From Aquipseudomonas guryensis (GTDB lineage: Bacteria > Pseudomonadota > Gammaproteobacteria > Pseudomonadales > Pseudomonadaceae): a stretch of 64,000 nt of DNA. The notes under the pieces were generated by a model, which saw only the letters and a program-made list of their open reading frames with translations, had not been told where the DNA came from and did not search any database. Shown piece after piece: positions 10,125-18,309 of the stretch. Numbering within the stretch: position 1 is the stretch's first letter; the number at the start of each line of letters is the position of its first letter. The position numbers were made by a program, and so were the translations under genes. The DNA is taken from assembly GCF_014164785.1 (NCBI RefSeq), contig NZ_JACJFN010000002.1, positions 248,001 through 312,000 on the forward strand. The letters run 5' to 3'.

Positions 10125-10618
10125 GCCGCTGGTTACCGCATCCGGCGCATAGCCTGTTGCTGTTGCTGACCTGGATGCTGCTGGTGGACACTTTCGCCTT
10201 TGGCCATTGGTTGCTCGGCAGCGTACTGGCGATCGTCATTCCACTGCTGTTCAAGCGCCTGCTGATCGAACATCCCAAGGGCTGGAAACCGCTCAAGCTG
10301 CTGCGTTTCCTGCTGCTGGTGGTAGGCGACATCCTGGTGGCCAACTTCCATGTCGCGCGCCTGACCCTGGGCCGGATGAAGACCCTGCGTCCCGGCTTTG
10401 TCGAGGTGCCGATCGAACTGGATAACGAACTGGCCATCAGCGTGCTGGTCAGCGTGGTATCGCTGACCCCCGGCTCGCTGGCCGCCGACCTCAGCCTGGA
10501 TAAGCGCACCCTGCTGGTCCACGGCCTCGATGTGCCGGACCCGCAAGCCATGATCGACGAGATCAAGCAGCGCTACGAGGCGCCGCTGAAGGAGATATTC
10601 CCATGCTCGCCTACGTGA
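10121..10618 (+). CDS. mrpE: Mrp/Sha antiporter subunit E
   Basis: A 165-residue protein with two or three N-terminal membrane helices and a cytoplasmic alpha/beta tail, matching MrpE in length and in the segment ELDNELAISVLVSVVSLTPGSLA followed by LLVHGLDVPDP. The ATG overlaps the subunit D stop as ATGA. MrpE is thought to be needed for full antiport activity rather than to carry ions itself (family knowledge). Confidence 0.93.
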   Translation: MSRWLPHPAHSLLLLLTWMLLVDTFAFGHWLLGSVLAIVIPLLFKRLLIEHPKGWKPLKLLRFLLLVVGDILVANFHVARLTLGRMKTLRPGFVEVPIELDNELAISVLVSVVSLTPGSLAADLSLDKRTLLVHGLDVPDPQAMIDEIKQRYEAPLKEIFPCSPT

Positions 10619-10872
10619 TCCCGCTGTGCCTGGCCATGCTCGGCCTGGCTCTGCTGCTGGCGGCGGCGCGTCTGGTCAAGGGCCCGAGCCTGCCGGACCG
10701 GGTGCTGGCGCTGGATACCCTGTATATCAATGCCATCGCTTTGATCATCCTCTACGGTATCTGGCAGGGTAGCGAGCTGTTCTTCGAGGTGGCGCTGTTG
10801 ATCGCCGTGCTCGGTTTCGTCAGCACTGTGGCGCTGGCCAAGTACATGTTGCGCGGAGACATCATCGAATGA
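10603..10872 (+). CDS. mrpF: Mrp/Sha antiporter subunit F
   Basis: An 89-residue three-helix protein with the MrpF core RLVKGPSLPDRVLALDTL, in which the Asp in LPDRVLALD is conserved, and the later VALLIAVLGFVSTVALAKY. It overlaps subunit E by 16 bases and subunit G by four. Its short length and position between E and G agree with all Mrp operons. Confidence 0.94.
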   Translation: MLAYVIPLCLAMLGLALLLAAARLVKGPSLPDRVLALDTLYINAIALIILYGIWQGSELFFEVALLIAVLGFVSTVALAKYMLRGDIIE

Positions 10873-11201
10873 GCCTGTGGCTGGAAATCCTCGTTTCGCT
10901 GTTGCTGTTGCTCGGCAGCGCCTTCGTGCTGATCGGCGCGATCGGCCTGTACCGCCTGCCGGACTTCTTCATGCGTCTGCATGGCCCGACGAAGGCCACC
11001 ACCTTGGGTGTGGGTGGCATGGTGGTAGCCTCGCTGATCTTCTTCAGCGTAGGTGAGCAGACCCTGAGCTCCCACGAGCTGCTGATCAGCCTGTTCCTGT
11101 TTATCAGCGCGCCGGTCAGCGCCTACATGTTGGCCAAGGCCGCGGTGCTGCACCAGTTGCCGCTGGAGCAGAAGACCCGCGGCAAACCCTGGCAGCAGTA
11201 A
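10869..11201 (+). CDS. mrpG: Mrp/Sha antiporter subunit G
   Basis: A 110-residue three-helix membrane protein with the MrpG signature GLYRLPDFFMRLHGPTKATT near residues 26-45. The ATG overlaps the subunit F stop (ATGA, 10869-10872). It is the last gene of the operon. A clear intrinsic terminator was not seen before the next gene at 11279, whose own GGAGGT ribosome site suggests separate or partly read-through expression. Confidence 0.94.
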   Translation: MSLWLEILVSLLLLLGSAFVLIGAIGLYRLPDFFMRLHGPTKATTLGVGGMVVASLIFFSVGEQTLSSHELLISLFLFISAPVSAYMLAKAAVLHQLPLEQKTRGKPWQQ

Positions 11202-11278
11202 ACAGTTTTGCTGCACCGCTGTGCCTGTCGGGGAATTGCTCGTGCGCTCTACACTTGCCTCTTTGGCGGAGGTAGGCG

Positions 11279-12184
11279 ATGACCTGGCAGGGGCGGTGGG
11301 TGGCAATGGTGTGTCTGGTGGTGGCGATGGCCCTGTGGGGCAGTTCGTTCATCGCCCTCAAGTTCGCCTTCAGCGAACTGCCGCCGATGTGGGTGATCTT
11401 CGGTCGCATGGCCCTGGGCAGCCTGGTGTTTCTGCTGGCCTGGCGCTGGCGGGGACGGCTCGACTATCGCGCCGGTGACTGGAAATACCTGCTCGCCCTG
11501 ACTGCTTGCGAGCCCTGTCTGTACTTCATCTTCGAGGCACTGGCGTTGCAGCACACCAGCGCCGCTCAGGCCGGGATGATCACCGCGCTGTTGCCGTTGC
11601 TGGTGGCGATGGGCGCCTATCTGTTCCTGCATGAACGCATCACTCGCACCACCCTGGCAGGCTTTCTCCTGGCGGTGGTCGGCGCGGTGTGGCTGAGCCT
11701 GGCCGGCGAGGCCAGCAGCAGTGCGCCGGCGCCACTGCTGGGCAACTTTTACGAATTCCTCGCCATGCTGTGTGCCATGGGCTACACGCTGCTGCTGAAA
11801 TTTCTCTCTCAGCGCTACTCGCCATTCATCCTCACCGCCATGCAGGCCTTCATTGGTTCGCTGTTCTTCCTGCCGCTGGCGCTGGTTACCGAGCCGCTGC
11901 CCAGTCAGTTCAGTGTCCTCGGCGTCGGCTCGGTGGTGTACCTCGGCCTGGTGGTCACGGTGGGTGCCTATGGCCTCTATAACTATGGGGTGAGCCGCCT
12001 GCCGGCCAGCCAGGCGTCGGGGTTCACCAACCTGATCCCGGTGTTCACCCTGCTCTTCGCCGCGCTGCTGCTGGGGGAACGCCTCAGTCCGTTGCAATAC
12101 CTGGCGGCGGCACTGGTGTTCGCCGGCGTGGCGCTGAGCCAGTGGCGCAGCCAGGTGCCGCCGCCAGCCGGGATTCTCGATTGA
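11279..12184 (+). CDS. EamA/DMT-superfamily transporter
   Basis: A 301-residue inner membrane protein with ten predicted helices made of two EamA repeats. The first begins MALWGSSFIALKFAF and the second covers FLAMLCAMGYTLLLKF to the end. DMT proteins of this type usually export amino acids or other small metabolites. GGAGGT sits just upstream of the start. The PLP enzyme gene follows after nine bases, so the exporter and that enzyme are probably co-expressed, hinting at export of a thiol or amino acid handled by the enzyme (inference). Confidence 0.87.
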   Translation: MTWQGRWVAMVCLVVAMALWGSSFIALKFAFSELPPMWVIFGRMALGSLVFLLAWRWRGRLDYRAGDWKYLLALTACEPCLYFIFEALALQHTSAAQAGMITALLPLLVAMGAYLFLHERITRTTLAGFLLAVVGAVWLSLAGEASSSAPAPLLGNFYEFLAMLCAMGYTLLLKFLSQRYSPFILTAMQAFIGSLFFLPLALVTEPLPSQFSVLGVGSVVYLGLVVTVGAYGLYNYGVSRLPASQASGFTNLIPVFTLLFAALLLGERLSPLQYLAAALVFAGVALSQWRSQVPPPAGILD

Positions 12185-12193
12185 GGAACAGTC

Positions 12194-13288
12194 ATGAGCG
12201 ATAGCCGTCAATGGACCCGTGAAGCCGTGCGCATCATCGAGGCGGACTTCCAGCGCAGCGCCGACACCCACCTGATCCCCCTGGCGCTGCCGGGCTTTGC
12301 CGGCATCGAGCTGTACTTCAAGGACGAGTCCAGCCACCCCACCGGCAGCCTCAAGCACCGCCTGGCCCGCTCGCTGTTTCTCTATGCCCTGTGCAATGGC
12401 TGGCTCAAGCCGGGCGCCCCGGTGATCGAGGCGTCCAGCGGCTCCACGGCGATCTCCGAGGCCTATTTCGCCCGCCTGCTCGGCCTGCCTTTCATCGCCG
12501 TGGTGCCGGCCAGCACGGCCCGCGAGAAGCTGGCGCAGATCGCCTTCTACGGTGGCCAGGCCCATCTGGTCGCCGACCCGACGCAGATCCACGCCGAGTC
12601 CCGGCGCCTGGCCGCCGCGCACGGCGGTCATTTCATGGACCAGTTCACCTACGCCGAGCGCGCCACCGACTGGCGCGCCAACAACAATATCGCCGAGTCG
12701 ATCTTCCAGCAGATGCGCCACGAGCGGTTCCCCGAGCCCAGCTGGCTGGTGTCCAGCCCCGGCACCGGTGGCACCCTGGCTACCCTCGGGCGCTACGTGC
12801 GCTACCGCCAGCTCGCCACCCGGGTGCTGTGCGCCGATGCCGAGCGCTCGGTGTTCTTCGACAGCTACCTCAGCGGCGACCGCAGCCTGACTCTGGACTG
12901 CGGCTCGCGCATCGAGGGCATCGGTCGGCCCCGGGTCGAACCCTCGTTCCTGCCCCAGGTGATCGACGCCATGTGCCAGGTGCCGGACGCCCTGTCGCTG
13001 GCGGCCATGCATTACCTGGCGCAGCGCCTGGGGCGCCGGGTTGGCGCTTCCAGTGGCACCAACCTGGTGGGCGCGCTGCTGGCCGCGCAGCAGATGCGGG
13101 CGGCCGGCGAACAGGGCTCGCTGGTTGCGATTCTCTGTGATGGCGGTGAGCGTTACGCCACCAGTTATTACGATGCCAGCTGGCTGCAGGCCGAGGGCTT
13201 CGAGCTGGCGCCGCTGATCGATGGCATCGCCGCCTGCGCCGAGCGGGGCATCGCCTTGCCGGACCATTTGCGCCGGGCCGGCCTGTGA
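12194..13288 (+). CDS. PLP-dependent cysteine synthase-fold enzyme (Cds1-like)
   Basis: A 364-residue fold-type II PLP enzyme. The PLP lysine is K54 in PTGSLKHR. The loop that binds the substrate carboxylate reads [10 protein letters not shown] near residue 81, where true O-acetylserine sulfhydrylases have SGNTG. A GTGGT phosphate-binding loop follows near residue 192. That Ser-for-Asn loop is typical of the Cds1 L-cysteine desulfhydrase-like branch, so cysteine breakdown (to pyruvate, H2S and ammonia) is more likely than synthesis; a proper cysK lies at 46530. It overlaps the GNAT gene by four bases. Confidence 0.78.
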   Translation: MSDSRQWTREAVRIIEADFQRSADTHLIPLALPGFAGIELYFKDESSHPTGSLKHRLARSLFLYALCNGWLKPGAPVIEASSGSTAISEAYFARLLGLPFIAVVPASTAREKLAQIAFYGGQAHLVADPTQIHAESRRLAAAHGGHFMDQFTYAERATDWRANNNIAESIFQQMRHERFPEPSWLVSSPGTGGTLATLGRYVRYRQLATRVLCADAERSVFFDSYLSGDRSLTLDCGSRIEGIGRPRVEPSFLPQVIDAMCQVPDALSLAAMHYLAQRLGRRVGASSGTNLVGALLAAQQMRAAGEQGSLVAILCDGGERYATSYYDASWLQAEGFELAPLIDGIAACAERGIALPDHLRRAGL

Positions 13289-13791
13289 ATCCCGCCAGCC
13301 GCCTGGCAGAGCCGGCGGATGTGCCGGCGATGGCCGCCTTGATCTTCGAACATGGCGCCAACCCCTGGAACTACCTGCCGCAGGAGGCGGTGCTGGGGCA
13401 TCTGCACGGCATAGTCGAGGGCAGTGTGCAGGCCGTACTGGCCGAGCAAGCGGGGGAACTGGTCGGGTTCGTCACCTTCCTGCCCAGCAGCAACTGCCGC
13501 GATTACCAGCCGGCGCCGCGTCGCGATCTGCCCCAGGGCTACATCGGCGAGGCGGTGGTGCACCGCGACCTGGCGGGCCAGGGCCTGGGCTCTCGGCTAC
13601 TGGGGGAGGCGGTGAACCAGCTGGTGGCGCAGGGAATACGCGACATCTACATCGAACGCCACGAGGAGAATCCCGGCTCGGCGGGGATGATGCGCAAGGC
13701 CGGTTTCGTCGAGGTACGCACCTTTGCCGACCCCGAGCGCCGCGCCAATGGCTCGCGGCGCACCACGCTGTGCTACCTGCAGGTCGAGTAA
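13285..13791 (+). CDS. GNAT-family N-acetyltransferase
   Basis: A 168-residue acetyl-CoA-dependent transferase. Motif A is seen as EAVVHRDLAGQGLGSRLL (the RxxGxG/A acetyl-CoA loop is here LAGQGLGS) near residues 91-108, followed by a typical IYIERHEENPGSAGMMRKAGF near residue 118-138. The substrate is unknown. The GTG start overlaps the PLP-enzyme stop, so the two are translationally coupled and may act on the same amino acid or thiol. The gene converges on the dehydrogenase with 13 bases between stops. Confidence 0.82.
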   Translation: MNPASRLAEPADVPAMAALIFEHGANPWNYLPQEAVLGHLHGIVEGSVQAVLAEQAGELVGFVTFLPSSNCRDYQPAPRRDLPQGYIGEAVVHRDLAGQGLGSRLLGEAVNQLVAQGIRDIYIERHEENPGSAGMMRKAGFVEVRTFADPERRANGSRRTTLCYLQVE

Positions 13792-13804
13792 AGGCAGCCG
13801 GCTG

Positions 13805-14821
13805 CTACAGGCTTGGCCCCTGCGGCTTGAGCCAGGCCAGCAGCACATCCAGCAGGCGGTTGGCGAACGCCCATTCGTTGTCGTACCAGGCCAGCACCTT
13901 GACCAGGTCGGTGCCCTGCACGCGGGTGTGGTTGAGGTCGACCACGCAGGACACCGGGTAGCCATTGAAGTCGCAGGACACCAGGGGCAGGTCGTTGCAT
14001 TCCATCACCCCCAGCGGGAATTGCCGGGCGGCTTTGCTCAGGGTGTCGTTGATCGCCTCGCGGCTGGTCGGGTGCTCGCTGTGGAAGGTCAGGTCGAGCA
14101 GCGACACGTTGGCGGTCGGCACGCGAATCGCCAGGCCATCCAGGCGGCCGGCCAGCTCCGGGATGACCAGGCCTATCGCCTTGGCCGCACCGGTGCTGGT
14201 GGGAATCATCGACAGGGCCGCGGCGCGGGCGCGATAGAGGTCGTTGTGGGTCTTGTCCAGCAGGTTCTGGTCGTTGGTGTAGGCATGCACCGTGGTCATC
14301 AGGCCCTGGCGGATGCCTACCGCGGTGTGCAGCACCTGCGCCAGTGGCGCCAGGCAGTTGGTGGTGCAGGAGGCGTTGGAGACGATCTGCTGGTTGCCCA
14401 GCAGGTGGTGGTTGACGCCGTAGACTACGGTCAGGTCGGCCGTATCCAGCGGGTGCGAGAGCAGTACCCGTGGGGCGCCGGCGGCCAGATGCTGTTCGGC
14501 CAGCACGCGTTTTTTCAGGCGTCCGGTGCAGTCGATCACCACATCCACGGCCAGCTGCTTCCAGGGCAGCTGGATGATGTCTTTCTCGCCGAACAGGCGG
14601 ATCGACTGGCCGTGCACCTGGAGGATGTCATCGTGCAGGTCGACATGGCCGTGGAAGCGGCCAAAGGTGGAGTCGAAGCGGGTCAGGTGGGCAAGGGTCT
14701 TGAATTCACCGAGTTCGTTGATCGCTTCGACGTGCAGCTGGTTTTCCAGTCCACGTTCGAATAGCGCACGAACCAGGGCGCGGCCAATGCGCCCATATCC
14801 ATTGAGGGCAATACGCAGCAT
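13805..14821 (-). CDS. Glyceraldehyde-3-phosphate / erythrose-4-phosphate dehydrogenase family protein
   Basis: A 338-residue NAD(P)-dependent aldehyde-phosphate dehydrogenase. The Rossmann start is ALNGYGRIGR and the catalytic Cys152 lies in SNASCTTNC, with His179 in TTVHAYTNDQ. The C-terminus has WYDNEWAFANR, with Ala where most GAPDHs have Gly. Most of the catalytic domain is GAPDH-like (HAYTNDQ, IPTSTGAAKAIG). By contrast, AINELGE after the second strand and LLSHP near residue 120 are more like E. coli Epd. It may be a glycolytic/gluconeogenic isozyme or an E4P dehydrogenase; sequence reading alone does not settle it. It stands alone on this strand. Confidence 0.85.
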   Translation of the reverse strand: MLRIALNGYGRIGRALVRALFERGLENQLHVEAINELGEFKTLAHLTRFDSTFGRFHGHVDLHDDILQVHGQSIRLFGEKDIIQLPWKQLAVDVVIDCTGRLKKRVLAEQHLAAGAPRVLLSHPLDTADLTVVYGVNHHLLGNQQIVSNASCTTNCLAPLAQVLHTAVGIRQGLMTTVHAYTNDQNLLDKTHNDLYRARAAALSMIPTSTGAAKAIGLVIPELAGRLDGLAIRVPTANVSLLDLTFHSEHPTSREAINDTLSKAARQFPLGVMECNDLPLVSCDFNGYPVSCVVDLNHTRVQGTDLVKVLAWYDNEWAFANRLLDVLLAWLKPQGPSL

Positions 14822-14912
14822 GGCAGTCTCCGACTTGCTGGTTTGCCTAGAGCATAGGCGCCGGATGCAGATGCTGCGTCAGAGGCTGGGCAGAAGATTC
14901 AAACCAGCGTGA

Positions 14913-14931
14913 AGCCCTCATCTTGAGGGCT
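14913..14931 (-). terminator. Hairpin after the LTA-synthase-like gene
   Basis: Eight-base arms AGCCCTCA and TGAGGGCT with a three-base loop lie 20 bases beyond the stop of the sulfatase gene. On the minus strand there is only a weak T-rich tail, so this may be an inefficient terminator. It sits in the 129-base gap upstream of the dehydrogenase gene. Confidence 0.5.
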
Positions 14932-14950
14932 AGTGATGGCGCCTTCGCGC

Positions 14951-17152
14951 TCAGTGCGCCAGGTTTTCCACGGCATCTTCCGGAGCCTGCACGGCGATCA
15001 GCTCTGGCGGCAATGGTTCCGTGACCACGCTGAAGTCGCTGATGCGGATGGCGCCGCGACCTTCGCCGAGCAGGTGGAAGGAGAACGCCTTGCGCGTTTT
15101 TGGGTTGTCGAAGTCGAAACTCAGCACGACCGACTTGCCGCGTTGCAGGGCTGGTAGTTCGGGGATGGCCAGTTCTACGTCACGGTCGAATTCCTTGGTT
15201 TTCAGACGCAGGTTGGCGCCGTTGCGGTCGAGCCGTACGGCCTCGATCTTCAGGGTCACGCGGGTGCGGGTGCCTTCGGGCATTTCCAGGTACTGCGCGC
15301 CGATCAGGTTGTCGGCCCAGTCGTCGCGGGACTCGGCCTTGAGATCGATGCGCTCGCGATTAGCGAACTGATAGCGCTGGCCGACCTGCCCGCCGCTGAT
15401 CGACTGGTCGAGCAGGGCGGCGCGCTGGCTGACCAGGCGTGCCTGCTTGCCACTGACTCGGCCCAGGTACTCGGCGCTGTCGGCAATGAAGCTGCTGCTG
15501 GCGTAGCGGCGGCAGGTCTTCTGGAAATTGCATTCGGTGAACACCTTGCCGTCATGCTGGCGCAGCATGCCGTTGGTGTAGGAAATGATTTCCCGTGGTG
15601 TGTTGTAGCTGCGAAACAGCGAGCGTCCGGAAATGTTGTCCGGCACCGGCAGGGCGAAGTAGTCGAGTACCGAGGCTGTCAGGTCGACATGACCATAGAC
15701 GCCTGGCTTGAGTTTCGGCAGCTTGGCCTGTTCCGGCGCCAGCACCAAGCTGAAACCCCAGGCCGATGCCAGGCGTACATCGCCCAGGCCGTGGGACTCG
15801 TCGGAGGTGACGATGACCAGGGTGTCCTTGAGCACGCCCTGATTTTCCAGGGCGCCGAGGAAGTCGGCCACGGCATCGTCCAGGTAGCCGATGGCGGCCT
15901 GTTTGGCGGTGGGGTAGCGGCTCAGGTACTCGGCTGGGGCGGAGTAGGGCTGATGGGTGCCAACGGTCAACAGGGTGAGCATCCAGGGCTGTTTTTTCTG
16001 GCGCAGTTGCTTGACGTAACCCAGTGCCCCTTCGAAGTAGGCGCGGTCGTCCATGCCCCAGGGGAATTCCAGGTAGGGCTTGTTGCGGAACCAGTCGCGG
16101 CCATGGGTCTGCTGGAAGCCCATCTGCGGCATGATCTGGTCCTTGGCCATGAAACGCAGCCCGGCGCCCTGCAGAAAGTGCGTGCTGAAACCCTGGGAGC
16201 GCATCTGAGCCGGTAGGCACTGTTCGCTGCGGGCCGGGTTGTTCAGTAGTTCGACGCCCTTGGGCGTGCCCGAGTCGAGTTTGCTGTAGTCGCCGCAGAG
16301 CATGGCGTACAGGCCGCGAATGGTCTGGTGGCTGTGCAGCACGTAGTCCGGCGTGTTCATGCTGCGCTCGGCCCACTGGCTCAGGCGCGGCATCAGGTCT
16401 TCCTTGTAGCTGCTGTTGATCGCCGCGCGGTTGGCCGCGATATAGGCGCCGGGAATGCCTTCCAGGGTGATGATCAGCACGTTGCGTGCCTTGCCGGCGC
16501 CATCCAGCAGCGGAGTGCCGCTGAGGTCGAGACGGGCCAGGCCAGCGATATCCGGCGGGCTGTTGGCCTCATCGCCAGCGAGCCAGTCCTCGATGCCCAG
16601 CTGGGTGTTATTGATGCTTTCCGCCAGCAGCTTGTGGGGAAGGTTGAACTGCTTCCACTGATCCACTTCGCTCGGATTGAGGTATTGGTCGGCCGCATGA
16701 CCCACCAGCAGTACCGCCGGCAGCAAGGCGCTGTAACGTGGCAGGGCAGGCCAGCGTTTGCGCCCGGTCAGCAGGCAGGCCAGTGCAGCAGCGATAAGGG
16801 CGATAGCCAGCAGCGGATAAGTGATGCCACTGCCCTGGGTCGAGCGGCTGACGAATTGCGGATCGGAGAGGTACTTGAGATCGCCAGGCTCCGGCATGCG
16901 ACCCACGGCGCTCACCAGTTCGGCGCTGCCGAGCAGCATCAGGCCCCAGATCAGCATCAACGGCACGGCCAGCAGCGGGCGGCGATAGCTGAGCAGCAGG
17001 AACAGACTACCGATGCCCAGGTCCGAGATATAGCCAGCCAGATCCGACCAGCCCAGCCAGTAACGAGTGGCAAGGGGGAGCACGATGAACAGCAGGCCGA
17101 GGGCGGTGAGCGACGCGGCAGGGTAAGGCAGCCAGTGGCCAAAGGGGCGCAA
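14951..17152 (-). CDS. LTA synthase-type membrane sulfatase/phosphoglycerol transferase
   Basis: A 733-residue protein with about five membrane helices in the first 155 residues, followed by an exported alkaline-phosphatase-fold domain. Metal and catalytic residues can be placed: E231 in VLIITLEGIPG, nucleophile Thr277 in HSHQTIRGLYAM, and the TSDESHG segment near residue 455. A C-terminal extension of ~170 residues after the sulfatase core looks beta-rich and has no name I recognise. In Gram-negatives these enzymes decorate periplasmic glucans or envelope glycans with phospho-groups; Gram-positive lipoteichoic acid is not expected here. Target unknown. Confidence 0.82.
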   Translation of the reverse strand: MRPFGHWLPYPAASLTALGLLFIVLPLATRYWLGWSDLAGYISDLGIGSLFLLLSYRRPLLAVPLMLIWGLMLLGSAELVSAVGRMPEPGDLKYLSDPQFVSRSTQGSGITYPLLAIALIAAALACLLTGRKRWPALPRYSALLPAVLLVGHAADQYLNPSEVDQWKQFNLPHKLLAESINNTQLGIEDWLAGDEANSPPDIAGLARLDLSGTPLLDGAGKARNVLIITLEGIPGAYIAANRAAINSSYKEDLMPRLSQWAERSMNTPDYVLHSHQTIRGLYAMLCGDYSKLDSGTPKGVELLNNPARSEQCLPAQMRSQGFSTHFLQGAGLRFMAKDQIMPQMGFQQTHGRDWFRNKPYLEFPWGMDDRAYFEGALGYVKQLRQKKQPWMLTLLTVGTHQPYSAPAEYLSRYPTAKQAAIGYLDDAVADFLGALENQGVLKDTLVIVTSDESHGLGDVRLASAWGFSLVLAPEQAKLPKLKPGVYGHVDLTASVLDYFALPVPDNISGRSLFRSYNTPREIISYTNGMLRQHDGKVFTECNFQKTCRRYASSSFIADSAEYLGRVSGKQARLVSQRAALLDQSISGGQVGQRYQFANRERIDLKAESRDDWADNLIGAQYLEMPEGTRTRVTLKIEAVRLDRNGANLRLKTKEFDRDVELAIPELPALQRGKSVVLSFDFDNPKTRKAFSFHLLGEGRGAIRISDFSVVTEPLPPELIAVQAPEDAVENLAH

Positions 17153-17407
17153 AGGAACTCCTGAGATCAGACAGCGAGAATCCGTACAGCTAAGACAAGT
17201 TCGGCGAGCCGAAGTTGCTGCCTGCCATGATTCTGAAACATGCCTGTGCTAACCGCCAGTGGCGAATGCGCAACCAAGGGGTTTCGCTCGCGAAATGGTC
17301 ATGCGGGGCGATGATCGGTTAGCGCTTCCGTGAGCCTTTTGCCTCCCGGGGCAGCGCGCGTAGGTGGCAACGGGTAGAATGCCGGCCTTGCAGACAAGGT
17401 GGTGAAC

Positions 17408-18244
17408 ATGGCTCTGATCGGGCGCTACAACTCTCTTCAGGTGGTCAAACAGACCGACTTCGGCCTTTATCTGGACGGCGGTGCCGACGGCGAGATCCTC
17501 CTGCCCAACCGTTACGTACCCAAGGGCGAACCGAGCGATATCGGCGATTGGCTCAACGTCTTCGTCTATCTGGACAGTGAGGACCGTCTGATCGCCACCA
17601 CCGAAAAGCCCAAGGCTCAGGTCGGCGGCTTCGCCAGCCTGAAAGTGGTGGAGATCAATAGTGTCGGCCTGTTCCTCGACTGGGGCCTGCCCAAGGATCT
17701 GCTGCTGCCGCACTCGGAAGAGAAGCGCCCGCTGCAGGCAGGTGATTACTGCGTGGTGCATGTCTACCTCGACAAGCGCAGCAAACGCATTACCGCCACC
17801 GCCCGCCTGGATCGCTACCTGGACAACACCCCGCCGCGCTACAAGGTCGGCGATGCAGTGGACCTGCTGGTGGTGGAGAAGACCGACATGGGCTTCAAGG
17901 CCATCATCAATAACCAGCACTGGGGCCTGATCCACAAGAACGAAGTGTTCAAGTTCCTGCGCAACGGCATGCAGGAGAAGGGCTACATCAAGGAGCTGCG
18001 CGCCGACGGCAAGATCAGCCTGAGTCTGCAGCCGGTTGGCCAGGAAGCGACCGGTAGCCTAGGTGAGCAGATTCTCACCCGCCTGCGCGAGCAGGGCGGC
18101 AGCCTGGCACTGAGCGACAAGAGCCCGCCAGAAGCCATCACCCAGGCGTTCGGGGTGAGCAAGGGCAACTTCAAGAAGGCCATTGGTGGACTGTTCAAGC
18201 AGGGGCTGATCGTCATTCACGACGATCGTATCGAGCTGGTCTGA
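17408..18244 (+). CDS. CvfB-type S1 RNA-binding protein
   Basis: A 278-residue cytosolic protein made of S1-like OB domains (about residues 1-60, 65-135 and 145-215) and a C-terminal winged helix (LSDKSPPEAITQAFGVSKGNFKKAIG near residues 235-260, cited by its two halves). This is the layout of the CvfB/YitL family, which binds RNA and affects virulence or stress genes in Staphylococcus. ATG 17408 is chosen over the GTG codons just upstream because AAGGTGG at 17396-17402 is well spaced to it. Confidence 0.85.
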   Translation: MALIGRYNSLQVVKQTDFGLYLDGGADGEILLPNRYVPKGEPSDIGDWLNVFVYLDSEDRLIATTEKPKAQVGGFASLKVVEINSVGLFLDWGLPKDLLLPHSEEKRPLQAGDYCVVHVYLDKRSKRITATARLDRYLDNTPPRYKVGDAVDLLVVEKTDMGFKAIINNQHWGLIHKNEVFKFLRNGMQEKGYIKELRADGKISLSLQPVGQEATGSLGEQILTRLREQGGSLALSDKSPPEAITQAFGVSKGNFKKAIGGLFKQGLIVIHDDRIELV

Positions 18245-18255
18245 GGTCAGGCATC

Positions 18256-18293
18256 AGGATGGTGGAAAACGCTTTGCGGTTTTCCACCATCCT
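18256..18293. terminator. Bidirectional terminator between cvfB-like gene and cmoB
   Basis: Perfect 15-base arms AGGATGGTGGAAAAC (18256-18270) and GTTTTCCACCATCCT (18279-18293) with an eight-base loop lie between two converging genes. It could stop transcription from both sides. Confidence 0.8.
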
Positions 18294-18309
18294 GTTCTGA
18301 GTGCGGCGA

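Noticed and set aside
11249..13267. 672-residue minus-strand open frame across the EamA and PLP genes
   Set aside because: Antisense to two well-supported genes; low-complexity Gln/His/Arg composition and no motif.
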